Positions 8,325 through 16,777 of a DNA stretch of 64,000 nucleotides are shown piece by piece. The first letter of the stretch is position 1; each line of letters starts with the position of its first letter. The notes under the pieces are model-generated. The model saw only the letters and a program-made list of their open reading frames with translations, was not told where the DNA came from and searched no databases. This stretch comes from Bradyrhizobium sp. LLZ17. GTDB taxonomy: Bacteria > Pseudomonadota > Alphaproteobacteria > Rhizobiales > Xanthobacteraceae. A program made the translations under genes and the position numbers. The DNA lies in the NCBI RefSeq assembly GCF_041200145.1, contig NZ_CP165734.1, positions 1,798,001 to 1,862,000 of the forward strand, written 5' to 3'.

Positions 8325-9221
8325 TCAGTCGCGCGATCTGGACAGCCCCGCGAGAAGCGGCGCGTAGGCGGCGAGCCTGCGGGATACGAACTCGGTGAAG
8401 AGCCGCACGCGCTTGGTCTTGCGTGTCTCGCCCTGGGTGAGAAGCCAGACCGTTCCGTACATGTGCAGCTCGGTGCCCGGCACCCTCGCCAATAGCGGGT
8501 CGGCATCGCCGACGAAGCACGGCAGTGTCGTGATCCCGAGCCCTTGCCGTACGGCAGCGATCTGCCCGGCGGCGTCCGTGGTCCTGAATGGAACGCCCGT
8601 GGTACGAACCTCCCCCTCGCCGGCCCAATCCGGAATTCCATGCATGCTGATGACGATCCACCGCATGGGATCGGGCGCGCCCGCACGCCAAGCGGCCAGT
8701 CGATCCCGGGACATGTAGACGGCGCCGAACAGCTCCGGTCCTTTCGTGCCGTGAAGATTGAGCGGCAGGGTTTTGCGGTCGTAGACGACGCGGATCGCGA
8801 CGTCGGCCTCCCGGTTGGTCAAGTTTGCCAGCTCACCCGCCGACAGGATTTCCATCTCGATGTCCGGATGCAGGCGCGCAAATTCGGCGAAGTCCGGCAT
8901 GAGCAGATGTGTCGCAAGCGGCGGCGCCAGCGTCACCCGCAGACGCCCGCGCACGCTCTGGTCGCGCCCGAAGACGCGCGTCTCGAGCTGGTGCGACGAC
9001 GCTTCCATCTGGTCCGCGAATTCGAGAACCTCCTCGCCGGCAGCCGTCAGGCGGTAGCCCGACGGCAGCTTCTCGAACATGTGGACCCCGAGGCGTTCCT
9101 CGAGCTGGGCGACGCGTCGCAGCACGGTTGCGTGGTTGACGCCGAGGCGCTCGGCCGCAGCCCGCACCGAGCCTCCGCGCGCGACGGCAAGGAAGTAACG
9201 AACGTCATCCCAGTCGATCAT
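8325..9221 (-). CDS. LysR-family transcriptional regulator
   Basis: This 298-residue LysR regulator starts MIDWDDVRYFLAVARGGSVR and continues AERLGVNHATVLRRVAQLEERLG, which gives a complete DNA-binding domain. The effector domain covers about residues 92-290 (GRLRVTLAPPLATHLLMPDF at its start). ATG at 9219-9221 fits the family N-terminus; an upstream in-frame extension is Arg-rich and unlike LysR. The 267-bp region upstream separates it from a divergent short-chain dehydrogenase operon, which it probably regulates. It resembles the LysR at 48764 in the N-terminal pattern (IDWDD.R..LA..RGGSV.AAA), so the two may be paralogues. Confidence 0.9.
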   Translation of the reverse strand: MIDWDDVRYFLAVARGGSVRAAAERLGVNHATVLRRVAQLEERLGVHMFEKLPSGYRLTAAGEEVLEFADQMEASSHQLETRVFGRDQSVRGRLRVTLAPPLATHLLMPDFAEFARLHPDIEMEILSAGELANLTNREADVAIRVVYDRKTLPLNLHGTKGPELFGAVYMSRDRLAAWRAGAPDPMRWIVISMHGIPDWAGEGEVRTTGVPFRTTDAAGQIAAVRQGLGITTLPCFVGDADPLLARVPGTELHMYGTVWLLTQGETRKTKRVRLFTEFVSRRLAAYAPLLAGLSRSRD

Positions 9222-9488
9222 GGTGCAATCCCGCACCGCGCGGTGCGCCTTCCAAAGCCGGTCTCTACGCCTCCTACCGCAGTACGGGCAGTCATCATAG
9301 CCGGTTCCGACCAGCGCGCCCCGGTTCCGAACGGCGGACACCGGTCGGGGCGGCTGGCGTCGGTCGTCCGGCCGGATCGATTTCGCACCACCGATGTGCG
9401 CGCCTCCGCACTCAACGTCTGACTCGAGCGGACCTATGTCGGGGTCCTCGGGGGCAGATGCTGTCCCGACACGACGACAGGAGAAATT

Positions 9489-10223
9489 ATGGGAAAGCTT
9501 GAAGGTAAAGTTGCAGTCATCACCGGTGGATCGAGCGGCATGGCGCTGGCGAGCGCCAAGCGGTTCGTCGAAGAAGGCGCCTATGTTTTCATCACGGGCC
9601 GAAAGCAGGAGGCGCTCGACGCGGCCGTCAAGCTAGTTGGCCGGAACGTGACCGGCGTGCGCGGCGACGCGGCCAATCTCGACGACCTCGACCGCCTGTT
9701 CGACACGGTCAAGCGGGCAAAGGGCAGGATCGACGTCCTGTACGCGAGCGCCGGCATGGGCGAAGCCGTCCCACTGGGCGAGATCACCGAGCAGCATTTC
9801 GATGCAACGTTCGGCCTCAATGCGCGCGGCACTCTGTTTACGGTCCAGAAGGCGTTGCCGCTGTTCAGCGATGGCGGATCGATCTTCATGACCGGGTCGG
9901 TTGCTTCGATCAAAGGTTTTCCCGGTTATAGCGTGTATGCGGCGAGCAAGGCGACCTTGCACGCATTTGCACGCGGTTGGCTCAACGAACTCAAGGGCAG
10001 GAATATCCGGGTGAACGTGCTGCACCCGGGGCCGATCGCCACACCGATGCAGGACCAGGTCCTCACCGAGGAGGCGAAGCGGATGTTCGAATCCCTGATC
10101 CCGCGGGGAAAGATGGGTCGTCCCGAGGAAATTGCGGCAGCCGCGCTGTTTCTGGCTTCGGACGATTCGAGCTTCGTGAATGGGGTGGAGTTGTCCGTCG
10201 ACGGCGGCTTCTCGGCGATCTGA
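9489..10223 (+). CDS. SDR-family oxidoreductase
   Basis: This is a 244-residue classical short-chain dehydrogenase. VITGGSSGMA near residue 11 is the cofactor glycine motif, with Met where many members have Ile/Leu-Gly. YASAG follows beta-4, the Ser of TGSVAS (about 137-142) and the Tyr and Lys of YSVYAASKA form the catalytic set, and PGPIATPM and SVDGGFSAI close the domain. The substrate is unknown; NAD(P)H-linked reduction of a carbonyl is the general role. It is the first gene of a plus-strand group (COG2085 reductase, SnoaL-like, methyltransferase remnant, VOC), divergent from a LysR gene that probably controls it. Confidence 0.92.
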   Translation: MGKLEGKVAVITGGSSGMALASAKRFVEEGAYVFITGRKQEALDAAVKLVGRNVTGVRGDAANLDDLDRLFDTVKRAKGRIDVLYASAGMGEAVPLGEITEQHFDATFGLNARGTLFTVQKALPLFSDGGSIFMTGSVASIKGFPGYSVYAASKATLHAFARGWLNELKGRNIRVNVLHPGPIATPMQDQVLTEEAKRMFESLIPRGKMGRPEEIAAAALFLASDDSSFVNGVELSVDGGFSAI

Positions 10224-10268
10224 AGCGCCAGCACATCAACATCAGCAACACGGATCGGAGAAATTAGA

Positions 10269-10868
10269 ATGAGCTATGCGATTGTCGGATTCGGCAAGAT
10301 AGGCCAGGCCCTCGCCCACGCCTTCGCCCGTAAAAACATCGACGTCACCGTCGCGAGCCGCCGGCCGCCCGAGACGTTGGCGCCGCAGGCTCGGGCGATT
10401 GGAGCCAGTGTCGTCGCCAAGTCGCTGCGGGACGCACTCGAGGCCGAGACCATCATCCTGGCGGTCCCGTTCGGGGAGCATCGCGAGGTTGCGAAGGCGC
10501 TGCCGAGCTGGAAAGGCAAGACCATCATCGACGCGATGAACGCGTTTCCCGTCCCTGACGAGCTGGACGGCCTGCCGTCCTCCGCCTTCGTCGCGAAGTC
10601 GTTCACCGGCGCCAGGCTCGTGAAAGGCTTCAATCACCTGGGTGCGGCCAAACTGGCTGCCGATCCGGCCGTCGAGGGCGGCCACCGGGTCGTGTTTCTG
10701 TCTGGTGACGACGAGGACGCGATCGCTCCGGTGGCGGCGTTGGCCAAACAACTCGGCTTTGCACCCGTGAAGCTCGGAAAGCTCAACGAGGGTGGCGCGC
10801 TGGTGCACGCACGCGGCCGCGTTTGGGGCCCGCTGATCTTCCAGGATCTGTTCAAGAAGGAGCAGTAG
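10269..10868 (+). CDS. NAD(P)-binding reductase, F420-dependent-reductase-like (COG2085)
   Basis: This 199-residue Rossmann protein has MSYAIVGFGKIGQALAHAFA at the N-terminus, which contains the GxGxxG dinucleotide motif. SRRPPETL follows strand 2 and suggests NADPH preference. KTIIDAMNAFP and VKGFNHLGAA match the NADP oxidoreductase (coenzyme F420-dependent) family, which in F420-free bacteria contains predicted dinucleotide-binding enzymes. ATG at 10269 follows GGAGAAATTAGA. It lies 45 bp after the SDR, and the two may form one operon. The substrate is unknown. Cysteine and metal motifs are absent. Confidence 0.85.
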   Translation: MSYAIVGFGKIGQALAHAFARKNIDVTVASRRPPETLAPQARAIGASVVAKSLRDALEAETIILAVPFGEHREVAKALPSWKGKTIIDAMNAFPVPDELDGLPSSAFVAKSFTGARLVKGFNHLGAAKLAADPAVEGGHRVVFLSGDDEDAIAPVAALAKQLGFAPVKLGKLNEGGALVHARGRVWGPLIFQDLFKKEQ

Positions 10869-11032
10869 TCGATCCACGACCGTGTGATCGACGCCGAGAA
10901 CAAGTCGCGCGCTGACTTCTGCAGCGCGCGGCCGCCCCTGTTCTCATGCGGGCCGACGGCCGTGCATATTGAGTGCGCTGTCACCGTTATGGATCGAGCG
11001 CGATCCGATCGGAGCGAGATGGAGAAATGACG

Positions 11033-11446
11033 ATGAGCACCGAGACGAACGTCCAGACAGTGAAGGATTTCTTTGCCGCGATCGGACGCGGCGACAAGGA
11101 GGCTCTATTGGCACTGGTCGCCGAAGACATCGAGTGGATCATTCCGGGCGAGGGCTGGCCGCTGGCCGGAACGCACCGCGGGCGCGCCGAGTTGGCGGCT
11201 GTGCTTCAGAAGGCGTCCGAAGAGGTGGAAACGACATTCCCGGAACCGCCCGAATTCGTGGCGCAGGGAGACCGGGTTCTGGTCATCGGCGTCGCTACGG
11301 GGAAAATCAAGGCCACGAACAAGCCGTTCAACGACGACTGGGTCTTCGCCATTACCGTCCGGGACGGCAAGCTGAAGAAGATCCGGGAGTACATCGACAC
11401 GCAGGCGCTGGCGTGGGCCGCGCAGCCGTCGAATGCCCAGCCGTAA
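11033..11446 (+). CDS. SnoaL-like / ketosteroid-isomerase-fold protein
   Basis: This 137-residue protein has the SnoaL-like pattern: VKDFFAAIGRGDKEALLALVAEDIEW, then GEGWPLAGTHRGRAEL, then a C-terminal VFAITVRDGKLKKIREYIDT. GGAGAAATGACG supplies a well-spaced ribosome site for the ATG at 11033; an ATG six bases earlier is also possible. The family includes polyketide cyclases, epoxide hydrolases and many proteins of unknown activity in stress-response operons. It follows the SDR/COG2085 pair and precedes a methyltransferase remnant by 11 bp, and the group appears to be an operon. No catalytic residue is assigned with confidence. Confidence 0.82.
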   Translation: MSTETNVQTVKDFFAAIGRGDKEALLALVAEDIEWIIPGEGWPLAGTHRGRAELAAVLQKASEEVETTFPEPPEFVAQGDRVLVIGVATGKIKATNKPFNDDWVFAITVRDGKLKKIREYIDTQALAWAAQPSNAQP

Positions 11447-11457
11447 CGGAGATCCCA

Positions 11458-11950
11458 ATGTACGACCAATCCAAACTGTCCGAATTGATCCCGTTCGCAC
11501 GAATAGAAGCCGGCACCACCATCATCGATGTTTACCCAGGCGACGGCGACTGGACGCGCCTCTTCTCGGATGTCGTCGGACCCGAAGGACGGGTCTACAG
11601 CTTCGTGCCGGCCGAGGTCGCCCACTTCAAGAACGATCCGTTCGGCCGCATGCGGACGCTAGCGAAGGAGCCGGGCCGCGAGAACGTCGAAGCCGTCTCG
11701 GCGGACGCCCGGCGGGTCCTACGTCATCGTTGACCACGCCGCTGCCGTCGGAGCGGGCGCGCGCGACGCCCAGTCGCTGCATCGGATCGAGCATGCATCC
11801 GTTCGCGATGAGGTGGAGGCGGCCGGCTTCGTGCTGGACGCGCAAAGCACCCTGCTCGCGAACAAGGACGATCCGCACACGATCAAGGTGTTCGATCCCG
11901 CGATCAAGGGACAGACCGATCGCTTCGCCTATCGGTTCGTGAAGCCCTGA
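11458..11950 (+). pseudogene. SAM-dependent methyltransferase with internal deletion
   Basis: The N-terminal part (frame 1, from ATG 11458) reads GTTIIDVYPGDGDWTRLFSD, then VGPEGRVYSF and NVEAVSADA. This is the SAM-binding beta1-alpha-beta2 of a class I methyltransferase. At about 11708 the frame changes directly to GGSYVIVDHAAAVGAGARD (frame 2), which is the beta-5 strand and C-terminal part, ending RFAYRFVKP before a TGA at 11948-11950. Compared with relatives, the central segment between the two (roughly 45 residues, with beta-4) is missing and the frame is broken. This looks like a real deletion, not a one-base error. The product cannot be a working methyltransferase. Confidence 0.82.
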
Positions 11951-12114
11951 CAAGTCGGGGCGGCGAATTCATGTCGACCTCCCGGCGAGACCGCCGATAT
12001 GACCTGCGCGAACGCCGCAACAGTCGAAAAGGCAATCTGCTTCATTATTTCCAAATACGTTGTTATCTTTCGTCAAAAGAAGCTCGACGGACCGATCAAC
12101 CGAGGGCCCTGCGA

Positions 12115-12507
12115 ATGAAAAGCTTGAACAATCTGGAATGCGTGACCCTCTTCGTCGACGACCTCGCGTGCGCGAGGGCATTCTACGAGGCCGTGTTCGA
12201 CGCCAAGCCGATCTATTCCGACGCCGTGTGCAGCGTGATCGGGCTCGGTGGCGTCATGGTCAATTTGCTGCAGGAGACGGAGGCACCGCAGCTCGTGCAG
12301 CCGGTGGTGCCGGCTGCTTCGAGCGCCGGACCTCGCATGCTCATGACCATTCGAGTCGCCGATGTCGATGAGGCCTGCGCGAGGCTCCGGCAAAGCGGCG
12401 TAGAGTTGGTGAACGGCCCTATCGATCGTCCCTGGGGTCGCCGCACCGCCGCCTTTTCCGACCCATCCGGTCACATGTGGGAGATCGCACAGGAGATACC
12501 CTCCTAG
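12115..12507 (+). CDS. VOC-superfamily (glyoxalase/bleomycin-resistance-like) protein
   Basis: This 130-residue single VOC domain has VTLFVDDLACARAFYEAVFDAKP in its first beta-alpha-beta unit and MTIRVADVDEACARLRQSGVEL with FSDPSGHMWEIAQEI in the second, which carries the final metal-ligand-type Glu. VOC proteins use a divalent metal for glyoxalase, dioxygenase or resistance functions, or only bind ligands. ATG at 12115 opens the conserved MKSLNNLECVTLFV start. It lies 164 bp after the decayed methyltransferase. The substrate is unknown. Confidence 0.87.
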   Translation: MKSLNNLECVTLFVDDLACARAFYEAVFDAKPIYSDAVCSVIGLGGVMVNLLQETEAPQLVQPVVPAASSAGPRMLMTIRVADVDEACARLRQSGVELVNGPIDRPWGRRTAAFSDPSGHMWEIAQEIPS

Positions 12508-12605
12508 CATCCGTCATCCGCGCCGGGACGTCTGCACCGAAGCGGTTGTCATTGGCGAGCGGCAGAGCATTCCGCCCTGGTTCTTGAACCTTCGCTGCAG
12601 CCGGA

Positions 12606-12989
12606 TCACTTTTTAGTCGTGCCGTCAGATGGCTGCCCTGCCGACCCGCCGATTTTCGTCGAGACCACGTAGATTTCGACGCCGCTCATCGAGCATTCCT
12701 CGCTTGATGCCTGGCTGTTCGTGACGACCTCGATCGTCTTGCCGTCCTTGGTGTGAAACGTGATGTCGTAAACCTGCTGGTAGAGGTCTTTGCCGATCCT
12801 TTCGGATGCGAGACGAACGGCCTTGGTCTGCGCCTCGAGCACTGATGGGATGTCGATCAGGCCGGCGTTCTTGAGGTGCACGAGGGCCATGTTGGTGGGC
12901 CAACTCGCGCAGTCCGGAGACTTCGCCAGCGCCGCCGCAGCCGGCATGGCAAATGTTGCGGCCATCACCACTTTCAACGCGGCGCGCAT
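12606..12989 (-). CDS. Small secreted protein of unknown function
   Basis: This 127-residue protein has a clear Sec signal peptide (MRAALKVVMAATFAMPAAAALAKS, with a likely AxA-type cleavage near residue 22). The mature part includes CASWPTNMALVHLKNAGLID, AQTKAVRLASERIGKDLYQQ, a DITFHTKDGKTIEVVTNSQA strand pair and a second Cys in EECSMSG; the two Cys could form a disulfide. I do not recognise a family. Its ATG overlaps the stop of an upstream integrase-like stub in a TGATG junction, so it may be expressed with that remnant. Confidence 0.6.
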   Translation of the reverse strand: MRAALKVVMAATFAMPAAAALAKSPDCASWPTNMALVHLKNAGLIDIPSVLEAQTKAVRLASERIGKDLYQQVYDITFHTKDGKTIEVVTNSQASSEECSMSGVEIYVVSTKIGGSAGQPSDGTTKK

Positions 12990-13141
12990 CAACGCACCAC
13001 CTTGATGGTGCGGTCGCCACTTTCACAGATCTGCCTGCGGCTATTGATAGGCAGGGCGGCAACGTACATGCCGTCGCGGTCGCGGCGCTTGTAAAGCGTC
13101 TCGCCAAGCTTGAGCTTCTGAAGTCCCGTATCGGTCAACAA
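12989..13141 (-). pseudogene. Integrase-like Arm-DNA-binding N-terminal stub
   Basis: A 50-residue frame starts at a TTG (13139-13141) with GGAG six to seven bases upstream. Residues LTDTGLQKLKLGETLYKRRD followed by RDGMYVAALP match the N-terminal Arm DNA-binding domain (DUF4102 type) of tyrosine recombinases of integrated elements. After about residue 30 the sequence (INSRRQICESGDRTIKVVR) no longer matches an integrase and stops, so the catalytic domain is absent. It is best read as the scar of an old integrated element beside a toxin-antitoxin remnant and a truncated DUF262 gene. It is only 50 codons long. Confidence 0.5.
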
Positions 13142-13170
13142 GGTATTCTCCGTCCGGTTCGCCGCCAGAT

Positions 13171-13191
13171 ACCATCATGGACCATGATGGT
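13171..13191. promoter_or_regulatory. 21-bp perfect palindrome
   Basis: ACCATCATGG and CCATGATGGT form perfect 10-bp arms around a single A, upstream of the integrase-like stub and downstream of the PIN gene. It could be an operator or a recombination site; no protein can be assigned. Confidence 0.5.
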
Positions 13192-13289
13192 ACAGAACCG
13201 ACCGAAACGGAGCCACCGTATTTCCGTTTGTGCGATGGGCTCCGCGAGCATGAACAGGTTAGTAGAGAAATCAGCGGCCGTCGGAAGCC

Positions 13290-13856
13290 TTATATCTGCC
13301 GATAGAACAGTGCCCGCCCGCCGGGCATGAGCTGGAGCAGGATATCAAAGTCACCGATATTCGTCGTCAGCACGACAAGGCCGAGCTTCCGCGCCTGGAG
13401 GAACAGCACACTATCCGCGAGCGCACGCAGCTTCAGATCGTTCCCGTAGCCCTGGAGCCGGCAGAGGATTCCCGAGAGCAGCGCAGCTCTGCCGAGCACC
13501 TCGATGTCTGGCGTAAAGATTCGATGGGGCGCCATCGCCTTGATCCGCTTGCCAATCTCGGCGGTGACCCGTGGGGTCGGCTTGTCAGCCTGGTTCAGCA
13601 CGCCGACAGTGTGCATCAATTCCTGAATGGCCACCGACGAATGATTGACCTGGCGATGCGCGATGAGCTCTTCCAGCAGAGCTGGCGCGCGCCCCTGCAT
13701 CTGGTCGATGTAGACGCAGGTGTCGAGCAAGAGCCCCTGCCCACCGATCTGGCCGGCAGCAACGAACGGAAGGACGTTGTCATGACGCCGGGCGAGCGTT
13801 CGCTTAGGCTTGAACCGAGCCCACCTGCACGCGGCGTCAAAATCGAACTCCGCCAC
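13290..13856 (-). CDS. PIN-domain toxin-like ribonuclease
   Basis: This 188-residue protein has a PIN nuclease core. LLLDTCVYID supplies the first Asp (Asp45), IQELMH supplies Glu79, ALADSVLF supplies Asp148, and TTNIGDFDILLQL supplies the last acidic pair (Asp169/Asp171). Together these are a plausible Mg2+-binding set for RNA cleavage, as in VapC-type toxins. It begins with about 40 extra residues (RFKPKRTLARRHDNVLPF) not usual for VapC. GTG at 13854-13856 follows the stop of the upstream gene by one base, so it is the toxin of a two-gene module whose antitoxin appears frameshifted. Confidence 0.78.
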   Translation of the reverse strand: MAEFDFDAACRWARFKPKRTLARRHDNVLPFVAAGQIGGQGLLLDTCVYIDQMQGRAPALLEELIAHRQVNHSSVAIQELMHTVGVLNQADKPTPRVTAEIGKRIKAMAPHRIFTPDIEVLGRAALLSGILCRLQGYGNDLKLRALADSVLFLQARKLGLVVLTTNIGDFDILLQLMPGGRALFYRQI

Positions 13857-13857
13857 G

Positions 13858-14231
13858 TCAGAAGCCGAGCTTCAGATCACGATCGACCTTGCCTCGTGAC
13901 TTCCGAAAGTCCTCGGCGAAATTGTCCTCCAGAGCGATGGTGGCCAGAGCAAACTCGATCAGGTCCGTATCGGCCACGATCCGGTCTGCCGCTTGGCTTG
14001 CCTGATCAGCGCCGGACTGACGCGCCCGGCGATCCGGCCGCTCTTCTTGCTGAGGAGACCGGATTGCTCGGCGGCCCGCATCACCGCCGCGACGCGTACG
14101 CTGCCGAGCTTGATTTCGCCTTTTGCGCGACCTTCGACGCGCTTTGGCCGCCGCGTCCCGCCCGTAAGGCCACTGCCCGGCGACCGCCGCCGACCCCGCG
14201 CCGCCGGCCGTTTTGTCGAATCTCCTGCCAT
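13858..14231 (-). pseudogene. Antitoxin partner of the PIN toxin, frameshifted
   Basis: The gene begins at ATG 14229-14231 behind AGGGAGG and reads a basic, Arg/Lys/Gly-rich start (MAGDSTKRPAARGRRRS), then AAVMRAAEQSGLLSKKSGRI. Near 13995 the frame shifts: the first frame stops at about 13961, but a coherent C-terminus (AADRIVADTDLIEFALATIA, then LEDNFAEDFRKSRGKVDRDL, then KLGF) continues in another frame to the TGA at 13858-13860, one base before the toxin GTG. The shift fits loss of one base. Without the indel it would be an antitoxin of about 125 residues. Alternatively the module is truly inactivated. Confidence 0.65.
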
Positions 14232-14241
14232 GGCCTCCCTC

Positions 14242-14272
14242 ATGTTGAACAAATTGGCATATTGTTGAACAT
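14242..14272. promoter_or_regulatory. Paired inverted-repeat operator of the PIN toxin-antitoxin locus
   Basis: ATGTTGAACAA and TTGTTGAACAT form 11-bp arms with one mismatch, separated by 9 bp. Each arm contains TGTTGAACA. The site sits just upstream of the antitoxin start, as expected for autorepression. Confidence 0.6.
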
Positions 14273-14292
14273 ACAGTTTTGGTTCATCGGCT

Positions 14293-14991
14293 TCAAGACG
14301 CGACTGTCGCGGCACGCAGGATGGGGTGGAGCGCAGCGATAACCTCATAGCCGTGATTGGACATCGGCAGATCGATGCTGATGGATGGCATTGATTCAAG
14401 GGGGAGAATGTCGAGAGAAACATCCCCACGAAGTAGGCTTGCTAAGTTCCTGACGGTCGAAGAAAACTCGTTCTGGACTCCCGCCTGTCTTCGCTCTTGA
14501 TCGCTCAGACGATGCCCATACGTGTTGATTCGATCAAAAACGTCGTTGATCTCGCCGTCCGACGCATTTCTCATTACGGACATGGCCAAAGAATAATCGA
14601 GCAAGGTAGAAACTTCCTTAGCGCCAATTAACGCTGCATCCTTAGCTTTAGAAAAACGTCCATCGTCCGCGGCAGCCTTCGCTGTCGGAAAAAGATCAAC
14701 GTGAAAATATTTGTCGTCGACGAGGGGAAAGGCGTTCTCAATAAACGATACAATCGAGTGGAGCCTTTGTAGTCCATCGATGATTTCGTACGTCGCCGGC
14801 CCGCCATCACGCTCAGCGAGCAAGATCGCTGGTACGGGATATTTCTTCAAAAATGACTCAATTAGCTTTTGCTTTTCCTCCAGCGTCCAGACGAGTTTTC
14901 GCTGGTACCGCCGATTTACCAGAAGCTTGCCCTCACGATACCAGCTGTAGATAGTCTGGACAGATGTGGGCTGAGACGCCAAGTCGGCCAT
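14293..14991 (-). pseudogene. DUF262 (GmrSD/ParB-like) protein, C-terminally truncated
   Basis: The 232-residue product matches the N-terminal DUF262 domain. NRRYQRKLVWTLEEKQKLIE and IIDGLQRLHSIVSF carry the R.YQR..VW and DGxQRL nucleotide-handling motifs of ParB/Srx-like nucleases such as GmrS. Full-length relatives are generally longer. Here homology seems to end at NHGYEVIA, and the last about 15 residues (ALHPILRAATVAS) are encoded by sequence that resembles the family A intergenic palindrome (14310-14345). Deletion or repeat insertion therefore probably removed the C-terminus. ATG 14991 has GGGAGATCTC upstream. It is probably an inactive defence-type remnant. Confidence 0.65.
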
Positions 14992-15030
14992 GAGATCTCC
15001 CGATTTGAATACCTACGGCTTACCGAAGCC

Positions 15031-16629
15031 CTACTCCCACTCAATCGTCCCCGGCGGCTTGCTGGTCACGTCGTACACCACCCGGTTCACGCCCTTCACC
15101 TCGTTGATGATGCGCGTGGCGGTCTCGCCCAGGAATTTCATGTCGAACTGGTAGAAGTCCGCGGTCATGCCGTCGGTGGAGGTGACGGCGCGCAGGCCCA
15201 CGACGAAATCATAGGTGCGGCCGTCGCCCATGACGCCGACGGTCTTGACCGGGAGCAGCACGGCAAAGGCCTGCCAGATCTCGTCGTAGAGGCCGTGCTT
15301 CCTGATCTGGTCGATGTAGACGGCGTCGGCCTTGCGCAGGATGTCGAGCTTGTCCTTGGTGATCTCGCCGGGGCAGCGGATGGCGAGGCCGGGGCCCGGG
15401 AACGGGTGGCGGCCGACGAAGATTTCGGGCAGGCCGAGCTCGCGACCTAACTTGCGGACCTCGTCCTTGAACAGCTCGCGCAAGGGCTCGACCAGCTTCA
15501 TGTTCATGCGCTCGGGCAGACCGCCGACATTGTGGTGCGACTTGATCGTCACCGAGGGGCCGCCAGTGAAGGAGACGCTCTCGATCACGTCGGGGTAGAG
15601 CGTGCCCTGCGCCAGGAAGTCGGCGCCGCCGATTGTCTTGGCCTCCGCCTCGAACACCTCGATGAAGAGGCGGCCGATGGTCTTGCGCTTGGTTTCGGGA
15701 TCGGTGACGCCTTCGAGCTCGCCCAAAAACTGCTTTGAGGCATCCACGTGCACGAGCGGAATGTTGTAGTGGTGGCGGAACAAATCGACCACGGTCTTGG
15801 CTTCGTCGAGACGCAGCATGCCGTGATCGACGAACACGCAGGTGAGCTGGTCGCCGATGGCTTCGTGGATCAAGACGGCCGCGACCGCGGAATCGACGCC
15901 GCCGGAAAGACCGCAGAGCACCTTCCCTTTGCCGACCTGGGCGCGGATCTTGGCGATCTCCTCCTCGCGGAAGGCGCGCATGGTCCAGTCGCCCGAGAGG
16001 CCTGCGATCTTGCGCACGAAATTGCGAATGAGTTTGGCGCCGTCGGGCGTGTGCACCACTTCGGGGTGGAACATCAGGCCGTAATATTTGCGCGTCTCGT
16101 CCTGGATGATCGCGAACGGCGCGTTCGGCGAGGTGCCGGCGACGGAGAAGCCCGGCGGCATTTTGGTGATGCGGTCGCCATGGCTCATCCAGACCTGGTT
16201 CTTGCCGCCGGGCGACCAGACGTCCTCGAACAGCTTGCTCGGCGCCTTCACCTCGACATCGGCGCGGCCGAACTCGCGATGATGGCCGCCCTCGACCTCG
16301 CCGCCGAGCTGCGCCGCCATCACCATCTGGCCGTAGCAGATGCCCATCACGGGCACGCCCGAGGCGAAGATCGATTGCGGCGCGCGGGGCGAGCCTTCCT
16401 CATGCACCGATTCCGGGCCGCCGGAGAGGATCACCGCTTTCGGCTTCATCGCGTTGAAGGCCTCTTCGGCCTTGTTGAACGGGACGATCTCGCAATAGAC
16501 GCCGTCCTCGCGCACGCGGCGCGCGATCAGCTGCGTCACCTGGCTGCCGAAATCGACGATGAGAATCTTGTCATGCGCCGAGGCCATTGGGGGCGTCGAC
16601 GCGGAGCGGTCGGTCTGTGCTGCTGTCAT
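15031..16629 (-). CDS. guaA: GMP synthase (glutamine-hydrolysing)
   Basis: GuaA converts XMP to GMP with ATP and glutamine, in the cytoplasm, at the last step of guanine nucleotide synthesis. The 532-residue product has the class I glutamine amidotransferase domain first ([20 protein letters not shown], nucleophile Cys98 in GICYGQ, His/Glu in MFHPEV). The ATP-pyrophosphatase domain follows (P-loop [12 protein letters not shown]) and then the dimerisation domain ending [11 protein letters not shown] 16629 gives [12 protein letters not shown]; the internal ATG at MASAHDKIL is an alternative start. It is divergent from an NTF2-like gene. guaB lies 7 kb away on the same strand, with rsmB between, and both act on the IMP-to-GMP branch. 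Confidence 0.97.
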   Translation of the reverse strand: MTAAQTDRSASTPPMASAHDKILIVDFGSQVTQLIARRVREDGVYCEIVPFNKAEEAFNAMKPKAVILSGGPESVHEEGSPRAPQSIFASGVPVMGICYGQMVMAAQLGGEVEGGHHREFGRADVEVKAPSKLFEDVWSPGGKNQVWMSHGDRITKMPPGFSVAGTSPNAPFAIIQDETRKYYGLMFHPEVVHTPDGAKLIRNFVRKIAGLSGDWTMRAFREEEIAKIRAQVGKGKVLCGLSGGVDSAVAAVLIHEAIGDQLTCVFVDHGMLRLDEAKTVVDLFRHHYNIPLVHVDASKQFLGELEGVTDPETKRKTIGRLFIEVFEAEAKTIGGADFLAQGTLYPDVIESVSFTGGPSVTIKSHHNVGGLPERMNMKLVEPLRELFKDEVRKLGRELGLPEIFVGRHPFPGPGLAIRCPGEITKDKLDILRKADAVYIDQIRKHGLYDEIWQAFAVLLPVKTVGVMGDGRTYDFVVGLRAVTSTDGMTADFYQFDMKFLGETATRIINEVKGVNRVVYDVTSKPPGTIEWE

Positions 16630-16777
16630 GGCAAGCCAATACGCGACGGCGTCCCTGCCCGCAACCGCGCGGATTGCGCGCCCACATCCTTCTTTGGGCA
16701 TGGACAAATGGATATAGGTAAGTATTATTGACCTAATTGCCCCACATGCCAAACAGGGGCCAGTCAGGGAGAACGCC

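Noticed and set aside
9299..9330. Direct repeat CCGGTTCCGA in the LysR/SDR gap
   Set aside because: Two copies 19 bases apart in GC-rich sequence are not convincing as an operator; no dyad of the LysR type was found.
12600..15000. Active genomic island
   Set aside because: The integrase-like sequence is only an N-terminal stub, no attachment-site direct repeats or tRNA gene are visible, and neighbouring genes are mostly remnants.
15748..16731. Long plus-strand open frame opposite guaA, about 327 codons
   Set aside because: It is an antisense frame of the conserved guaA gene, with Arg/His/Asp-rich composition and no domain. High GC makes such frames common.
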